Assembly: GCA_004835665.1 (NCBI GenBank) | Contig: ML240445.1 | Span: 186,001-250,000 of the forward strand | Reading direction: 5' to 3' | Length of the DNA stretch: 64,000 bases | DNA from: Phoma sp. XZ068 | Taxonomy: Eukaryota > Ascomycota > Dothideomycetes > Pleosporales > Didymellaceae | Part shown: piece by piece, positions 56,501-64,000 of the stretch | Layout of the letters: each line of letters opens with the position of its first letter | How positions within the stretch are numbered: position 1 is the first letter of the stretch | Made by a program: the position numbers and the translations under genes | The notes under the pieces: generated by a model | What the model was told of the DNA's origin: nothing | Database searches by the model: none | Seen by the model: the letters and a program-made list of their open reading frames with translations, nothing else

Positions 56501-57486
56501 CACCTCTCGCCTTGTCCGCTGTCGCTTCCATCGCTCAATACCCAAGTGGCATACAATGCTTCGTACCTAGACAAGGCGTCCCCTGCTTGGTTCAGCTTTG
56601 GCCCACACTATTGAGCTTGCCAGTGACACAAGGACCTCCTTGGCGTGAGGGGATCACGTAGTAACCATGTAGTTGATCGGGGCTGTGAGGAGATCTTTAC
56701 GCTGTCGTTATGGCGGTGTGGCGCGGTTACAATAATTCTACCTTGGTGGTGTAGGATTCTCCACGAGGTGAGCAAAACAGCCCAATTTTCGCCGTGGTTG
56801 TGCGCAGAAGTTGGCTTTCTCACCGCACTGCAATACTCTGACGTTCTGATGTGATACGTCGTCTTCGGTAGCTTGGACCTCTTAGTTCCTGGTCACCCAA
56901 TGATCCACGAATAGGTATCGAAACGAAGGACCATGAGTAGCGTACCACATATACCCGCACTCCACTGGTCATGCTTATTCCTTCTTCTTTTTTTGACTGT
57001 CCCTTTACTGCTCATTAATAGTCGCGTGTTAAGCCATCGTATGCGTTCAGTCACCTTTTGTGATTCGTTGCAGCCTGTCATCAGACCTCAGTCAGCCTCT
57101 CGATCCTCTCCACAAGCCTCTGTCTATACCAGGCTCGCCTTCAGTGAGACCATCATTCCGGCTGTCCGTTTGCCAGCTGAGTACCTCACACAATATACAT
57201 ACCCACGTCGTTGCTCCCATTGTGGTAGCACAAGCTCACCATACATTGGGCCTAACCCCATCGGTCAACAGTCTGTACATGGCCAACAGAGCATCATCTC
57301 TGTCCAAAATTCGTGTTGCGTACTTACAAGGAAGAATACACAAGAAGTACCCCACTTTCGGCCCTTGCTGGCAGTCGTCGCCAGTCGCTTTATGGGCATC
57401 AAGCCACCGTCACCGCCGTCCCCACTGCGTCCATTCCTCCCCATTACAGGCTCCTACCGGCGCAAACAACCTACAACAGGCCAGTA
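53592..57486. other. Gene-poor stretch between the two C2H2 genes
   Basis: About 3.9 kb. One small frame with an N-terminal hydrophobic stretch is listed separately. An ATG-started 184-codon frame (56933-57487) runs up to the second C2H2 gene and may be leader sequence. Elsewhere no coding signal, repeat or RNA gene is visible. Confidence 0.4.
54938..55177 (+). CDS. Candidate small secreted or single-span protein
   Basis: A frame of 79 aa from ATG at 54938. The start, MYLISGLLTVVCVFSCICAL, is a good hydrophobic signal-like stretch, followed by a mixed hydrophilic part with two Cys (VIVCIAHSKIEC). Nothing else supports it: no recognised domain, no clear promoter, and it lies in a gene-poor tract where chance frames are common. 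Effector-like proteins of plant-associated fungi can look like this, but so can noise. Confidence 0.25.
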   Translation: MYLISGLLTVVCVFSCICALKLTGLTLKVANQTDPLIERDRSIGGSTQQTYLKEEWKARRVIVCIAHSKIECDRPKKTV

Positions 57487-58880
57487 ATGGATACCGATCC
57501 GTATGAAGAAGATCTGATCGCCAACCACGAGGCATGGAATGCCAATATGACGGGTAACAGAGGACATGGTTTCGACAACCGCGGGCAGTTCAGACAAACC
57601 AACGGTTCACATCCTCAAACTCATCAGCAAGTCTTGGAGCCACAATACAACGGGTACAACTTCGGCGCACATCCGAACATGAATGTGAACGCCAAGGGAA
57701 TAGGTCTGCCTCGCAACGACGACCTATCACACAGCCCAAACACTCATGTTGCAACAAGACAACACGACGATGCTCAAGAAATACGTAACAGCGGGCTGGC
57801 CATTGATGGTCCGTTCAGAACACATGAAAATTCGGTACGCTGGAGCGTTGTTAACGTTGACGAGCCTTATCCTGGTAATGAGTTTACGACCTCGCATGCT
57901 GGCTTTCCGGGTCGAATAGCGCACCACAACGTTGCTCAAAGCGATAACCACTCACAGCTGAATCCACATACAGTCTCTCTTTCAAACCTGGGTATTGCTG
58001 GAACCCTGCCTCACGATGATCCATCATGGCAGGCCGGGTCGACGTCTGAAGGCCAAGGTCAGGGTTCGGGGTACCCGTTACAGCTGCCTGAGCTGGTAGC
58101 ATTTGCTGTTGCTCCACGCCAGCCCCTGAACGATCCGTGGAGCAACGTCGCTGCATCTGACTCGGTTATGCAAAACCAAGCGCAGAGGTACAACACATTT
58201 TCAAGTAACCACTTTGCTGTGGGTTCCTCCAACCCCGCACATCAGCAGATCTCTTCTTCGGTGTCGAACAGAGGGACTGCAATCAGTTCAGGTACCTCTT
58301 TCGGCCAGCTTCCAAATGAGAAGACCAACATCACAAATACGCTGATGTCGGCCGCCGTCTGTAATAGCAGCGGTATCGGATCCGGTAGCGTTGGGCCCGC
58401 GTATGAGCAACCACAACGCGGCTATGACGTGCCTTTCGGCTCTGCGGAATACGAAAGGTTCGTAGGGATGAGGGCGGAAGCTCCAGGCGACTATCTTGAC
58501 AATTACGTTAGCCATGATCAACCAAGGAGGTAAGCTACTGCCGATCTGAAGCACTTGCACATGCTCACTATTGAAGGCCTTCGAGTGATTTATTGTCAGT
58601 ACCCGACAGCTTGGCAGGACCGGATGAAGCAAGCTCACCAGGATCGTCAACACGCAGCGTAATTCCATCCACTGTTCCAGACCCGCTGCCTTGTCGTATT
58701 GAGGGTTGCGCCACAGTGTTCACAGGTACGCATCGACGAGGGAACTGTAGCCGACACATTCGAATCGTGCACAACGGCAAAGAGTATGCCTGTGGGATCA
58801 ACGGCTGTGGCAAAATATACAGAAGACAAGACGCTCGCAGCAAGCATCGATCTAAGAGACATGCTAAAAACATGTCTTAA
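57487..58880 (+). CDS. C2H2 zinc-finger protein 2 (putative transcription factor)
   Basis: Two exons, 57487-58529 and 58577-58880 (47-nt intron, donor GTAAGC, acceptor TTGAAG), 448 aa. ATG at 57487 is the first Met of the frame. A ~375-residue Asn/Gln/Ser/His-rich disordered arm (MDTDPYEEDLIANHEAWNAN at the start) leads to two C-terminal fingers: CRIEGCATVFTGTHRRGNC with SRHIRIVH, and CGINGCGKIYRRQDARSKH with RSKRH. The first finger shares FTG..GNC.RH....H with C2H2 protein 1, so the two are related. The acceptor TTGAAG restores the frame; a stronger-looking TTGTCAG 29 nt downstream would shift it, so this join needs RNA evidence. Likely a nuclear regulator with unknown targets. Confidence 0.75.
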
Positions 58881-61800
58881 GCGGACTCACCTTCTATTTT
58901 CGAAGAGTGACTGTGGATACGAGAGGGGTATGTACGTTGGATATGCTTGTCAAGCCATGCCATCGTCCGAGTTGAACCCGTAAAACTTCCAGCGGAGTAG
59001 TCTTGTTGTTCCATATATCTCTTATCTCCTTCTGTGATTTTCGGGGGTCCGAAAGCATCGTCGTTTATAATGTCTTGCTCTCGTGGTTATTCCTAGTTGT
59101 TGCGGCAAACATCTAACTTTCCCGCGTTCCGTATTAGGGTCGTCCCCCTAACGTATTCATGCTAGTTCTATCTCTTCTCGATGTCTACACGCTTACAGTC
59201 GTTGTGTTTCTTGGTCTTCCTATACTATTGTCTTCGATGGAAAGAGAGGTTGCATAAGAATCGGCGTTGTAGGCACCATGTGTTGAGACCAAGATGCAGG
59301 TGTAGCGATGGCGGGTGATACAGTAGAAGTTAGCTGGGTGACATCTTGTCAGGATTGTACCTGCCCGCGACGTGGGTGAGAGGAAGAATATCTAGAATGT
59401 CGCAGGAATTACGACGGGGAATGGTCCGGCATTCAAAGTGGCCGTGCGCCAAGGCGTCCTGTTCATGTAGCCTTCAATGTAATGTACTGTCCTGATTGTA
59501 TTACGTATCCCTTGAAATCCCTGTTTTTCAGCACCGATATCGAAAGCCTTATACTCGAGCAGCTGTTTGTAGAAATGATTTTCGTCGCTGGTCACGACAG
59601 GTCCGCCTCACTCCAAGGAGTCGGGACTCAACACAATGAGGATCCGAACGTTATTGAATGTGAGGAGGAATCATTATGTATGAAGCTCCAATCGTGTCTA
59701 TGTCCATTTGTTGGGATTGTGGCTGTCACAGCGTCTGACAAGGTGTCGTTTGAGACCTCGAAGAAAAAACAAGAACAATTCTGCTCAGAAAACATCGCAG
59801 TCTGCTGGCGAGCTAATGGGCTGTGGCAATCAGTACGGTAGCTTAAGTATTCGAACAGTATTACCATCTTTCAATCGAACCTAAATGCGTCTGTAGTCTG
59901 GATGCTCAAGAATACCATAAGGCACTGCGATTCAGCCTCGAGGTCCTTTGACGTAGTCCTACAGAAAAAAAAGTAAAGAAGGGAACTGTAGTCTAAATCT
60001 CTCGGAACAGGCGTACAGATCTTCGACTATTGGGTCGCTTTATATTGCTTTGGGGACTCGACTTAGAGCAGGCAATGTCAACATTGCCTCCCTAGACCTC
60101 GAACCTTCTTCTTGACCCCTAAAGCGATCAACATGACCAATCAGACAGTATTCAAACACCCAGCTTAGATAAGTATGCAGATGTGCCCAGGATCTGCAGC
60201 ACCTGGGCAGGTCGCCACATACTCCTGGTTCTGATGCTCAGATCAAATACTCAGGCGCGGACTATGCTAGCCTGTCTACAGTCATAGTAAAATAAACCGG
60301 ATTGGGCGAATGGTGTCAGCCTATACATACTTGTATATGCCTGTATAGTGATCGTTTCGATCAAGGCGTGAGCCCAGATTTGGAGTATGACACATCCCTG
60401 GAAAACAATAGCTGCAGTCATGCTGGAAAGACGGATCACAGCTCCTTCTGCTGCTTGCCATTTATGGCATAGGAAGCTTTGGATGAGAAGTTCAGTGCTC
60501 ATCCCAGCTGGAGTGGATTGCGAGATGCAGCATAGCCACAATCAAAGCGTCATACCCCAGTTTAAACGAGGCGGCATGACCGATAACCATTTGCCACAGA
60601 CTTTCGAAAACTCCTGATGGCGATATAAAAGAGCTGTTTTGTATCACTAAACCCGAGCCACGAAGATGTCTAGTTGTGGTTTGGAGATTGACTGGTGGCG
60701 CATGCCTTGCAGCTCAGCGGTCTAGGATGATCCTCCAGCCTATAGTATCGCTGGTTCCGTTTCTCAGTCAGAGTCGCTAGGATCTTTTAACCATAAGGCA
60801 CCTGAATCTGCTGCACAGCTACGGTACTCCATGTTAACAATCATAGACCATGCTGCAAGAAGACCTGACGTTGGCTGGTAAGACCTAAATGCCCAACTAC
60901 CGTGGTAGTTGCGCCCAAGGACGCCCCAGTACTCCAGCCTTGCCATTCCACTTGGCCACCACGACATGCCCATTGTATATTCCTCCGTGCTTCAGGCTCA
61001 AGCCTTTCTTATCACATTGGCCATACAGAGCCATAGCTTGTTTGCATGCTTTTTGCCACGTCAATTTCGCAAGAGGTCTAATAGGTAACAGTCTCTTGGT
61101 CATGAAGAAGCATTGGACTTCCAAAAAGTACAGAACTCCCGATTCACTCATCAAATAGACTTAGTGCTTGGTCGAGTTTTTGGATATCTCAAGAGGGCCC
61201 ACGAAATTTGTCCACCAACCTCCATGCATGAAATGCCACCAGCCACTCATCATATGGTCTCTGTTGATAAACTGCTATAGAGTTTCGACCCAAGACAAGA
61301 TGAGGACAGTCGTGATGAAGGCCTTTGGCTCTCTTTCTGAATCACAGCCTTCTCTTGTTTGGTTCGGGTACGCCTTATTGTAGTAGAGACTCGAGGTGCA
61401 TCGTTGAATTGCTCTATCGCAGTCAAAGTAAGCGTTCGATTACGATCGTGCGGCGGCTTTCTCGTCAACAGTACTAAGTAAATTACTTCTCATGAGTGCG
61501 TAAGCTGCCCATGACTATACGTAACTGTCGTATTGTACGACTGGCAATCTAGGACAATCCTCTTAGAATTGGTCCAAACCGTGTACCTGATCAAATGTAA
61601 GGTCGAGCAGGTTAGAGCCAAGTATGTCCTTGAGGTAGAAGTAGGATCGATTCGTTCAAGGTGGAGAGCATGTGACAGAGTAACGATCATACCCATGCTA
61701 TGTCTCGCCTTCGAACCAAGGTCGCTCGAAGGGCCAATGAGGGTGCTGCGAGCAACCCCTCTTCTGGTGTTGATCAGCTTCGGGTGCTCTAGAAAGGTAA

Positions 61801-64000
61801 ACCTTGGAAGAGTACGCCACAGCATGGTTGCGTGCTATAGTTCGTATCATTGGACACCATCGAGCCGCCGGGCCGGGCCACGCTTGCGAGAGGTGGCTGG
61901 CGCTAGTGGTGAAGATGATTGTGATAGTTCACTTGATATAAGTCATAGCATTGAGCAATTGCTGACAGTAGTTCGCATGATCGAGTCGTGAATTGCGCGA
62001 TAACAAGATTTTCATGAGAAAGTTTCAAAGGAATCCGAAGGTTCCGCGGCAAGTGGCTGACTCGTTTACCTGGGGTTGTCGCGGCTGGCGAGGTGGTAAA
62101 GCCGCTAGGATCATGCACGGTGTATTGAGGCGTCTCCCACTTGCAACCTCGTGCAATGAACGGCTCCTTGACCGATCTGCGCCGCGGTGCCATTGCGCCG
62201 ACAGTGGATTCGAAGTTGAGAGGAGCTGTGGATTTTCGTGTACTGGATTCACTATCGATGGTGGTGTGTTGGGGCAAAGCGGATAAATTGCGCGGCATTG
62301 CTCAACCCTGAGTAGTGCAAACATCAACATTAGAGGTTCACCACGGCAATTCACACTATTTCAGCCGCGCGCTGCTGTGGTTCAGCTCCGGACTCCACCC
62401 GAAGGTTGCGGCGTGGATGGCGTTATCTGCGCACGAGCTGGGAAGTTTCGAGGTTCTCCACAAAAGCATTGGGGCGATCCATCGCGCCCACTCGTTACTG
62501 ATTCGCTGTTGTTCAGCAGGCCTGCCTGCATACCATGCGAACGCGTGCGTTCATAGCAGAATCTATTATCAAGAACAACAGGCCTTGACGAGGACAGGCA
62601 TCTCGTTACCGTTCTGAGAGCTATATCGTATGTTTCTGGCTTGTCTGCCGAGCCGCAAGCTCCATTTGGAAAGCGACAAATGGGTGGTGGTGTCAACTGC
62701 CGTACTGGGTCGCTCGAACCATGACGGAAGAAGCAGCACGCCGTGCAGCTTGACATGAAGACCCGTTTCAGGTCGATCATGGCGCGTAAATGTAACCAAA
62801 GTAGATCTTAAGTATACCATCGCTACACATTCTGACTGCAAGCGAAAGCCGAACAGCGGGGCGAGGCGCTGTGCCTCCCCCTGTGGATGCAGGATACACC
62901 AATCTCCCTTGCAGGATATCGCCAGACCTCCGTAGGATGTGACAGCCATTATGCAAAGATCCCTAGGGCCTGCATAGTTTGGGACAATCTAGAGCAGCGC
63001 TCAAATTGACCCGGAGCGCTGGACTGCCTTCGATTGATTTCCGCTTTGCTCTTCTTTCCTTCCTGCACCTTGAACTTTTGGATTCAGCCTCATCTCACCT
63101 ATTATCTGGCAGCTCATTGCTGTTAAGTGTCGTCGATCGAACAAGGCACACTCGTGTGTCGATGTAGAGCTTTAGCTCAGCTACCATTGCCGAGTGTGGA
63201 GCTGGCAGGCACCGCTGCGACGAGCTGCCACTTTACGCCGTCCGCATCATCGCCAGCAATCGATGATGTTTGCCGGACTGAGAAAGCAAGCGCTGCCTCT
63301 ATTGCAGAAAGCACTGGATGAACACACCGGGACAATGATACGTCGCGATGTTGCAGCTTCTGACCAAGTACGCCCACCGCTGACTCGGAGCATCCTTGCC
63401 GTCCATTGAGCATGTAGGCGTGCAAGACGTAAAAGCACACCCCAGAATGTCGAAACATATCCAGATCAGACGTGATACGTCAGAGACGACCTTGTTAACC
63501 AAACAATTGACGCAGATTCTCCTTGTCATATCGTTGTATAGCCACAACTGCCCGCTGTTGATGATGCCGTTAGCGTGTAGTCCTCCATGCGAACAAAACC
63601 AAAACGCTCCGCTTGCCACTCCTCTGCAGCTGTTTTCTCCCGAGATCTACTGCCCCTTTGATTTGGTATCAGCAGACGTTGCCAAAGCCTCAGACTATTG
63701 ACACCTTCTTTGCTAGACACCTCGACAGCTCGACCCCCCTCCCACCCCCTTCCCTCCCAGGCGACACCCGACGCTGTACTCGAAGAAACCAAAAGTGAGG
63801 CGGAGGCCACAATCCTCCGGATCTGTTTCGCGCAAACGCGCACAGTCCGCAGGTTGTACGTGCTCCGTCCAGACTCGTTGCTCGTGGTTGCACTGGACCT
63901 CAAGCATACCCAGAAAACACCTTCAGACAGAAGACCTGTGCGGCCATTGCTATCCGACGATATCGTCTGTTCAAGCTTATCCGCTTGGAACCGATCCTAG
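58881..64000. other. Gene-poor right end of the window
   Basis: About 5.1 kb without a supported gene on either strand. Frames of 60-150 codons occur but show no domain, consistent codon bias or splice support. A CT-rich block near 63721-63770 resembles the leader of a fungal gene, and the plus frame there stays open to the edge without an ATG, so a gene may start just beyond 64000. Confidence 0.4.

Noticed and set aside
63698..64000. Plus-strand frame open to the window edge
   Set aside because: It starts only at TTG and has no ATG. More likely leader or promoter of a gene beyond the edge.

Overview
The window is nuclear DNA of a filamentous ascomycete, most likely a Dothideomycete of the Pleosporales type. 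The support is short introns (mostly 45-65 nt, GTAAGT-like donors, CTAAC or CTGAC branch sites), fungal-only families (DUF3605, CorA-like multi-exon proteins, Mediator Rox3/Med19, a GPI-anchored Cys-rich wall protein), a plant-cell-wall enzyme of family GH105, and dense housekeeping genes next to a gene-poor tract. All exon boundaries were read by eye from splice signals and frame continuity. No search was run, so family names rest on recognised motifs.

Layout. 1-16 kb is dense housekeeping: a partial mitochondrial rhomboid-like protein (-), a PI-PLC X-domain protein (-), an Hst3/Hst4-type sirtuin (-), Mediator subunit Med16 (+), the Obg-like ATPase Ola1/YchF (-), a PPPDE/DeSI deubiquitinase-like protein (+), mitoribosomal uS11m (-) and TIM44 (+). 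16-18.2 kb holds an unknown protein (-) and an AT-richer island. 18.2-28.5 kb holds a two-TM unknown protein (-), a UBL3/MUB-like prenylated ubiquitin fold (-), the proteasome maturation factor UMP1 (-), a DUF92/TMEM19 protein (-), a 14-TM MFS drug transporter (+) and a DUF3605 protein (-).

29-37.5 kb looks more accessory. It has a secreted GH105 hydrolase (+), a GPI-anchored Ser/Cys-rich protein with a probable GC-AG intron (-), a coiled-coil protein with an in-frame TGA just upstream (-), a DddP-like M24-fold protein (a DMSP lyase relative, -) and a CorA-like membrane protein (-). 38.5-46.6 kb is housekeeping again: uL10m (-) back to back with mitochondrial ProRS (+), Mediator Med19/Rox3 (-) back to back with Rad10/ERCC1 (+), then an F-box protein (+).

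From 46.6 kb to the end the window is gene-poor. I can support only an Asn/Tyr-rich hypothetical gene with an unresolved 5' end, and two related two-finger C2H2 proteins about 4 kb apart, all on +. The rest has no convincing coding signal.

Functional links. Two divergent pairs each serve mitochondria (uS11m with TIM44, uL10m with ProRS). Two Mediator subunits (Med16, Med19) and two DNA or chromatin maintenance factors (the H3K56-type sirtuin and Rad10) are also present. The most unusual gene is the DddP-like enzyme, which keeps all six expected metal ligands but has Cys where I recall the proposed catalytic Asp.
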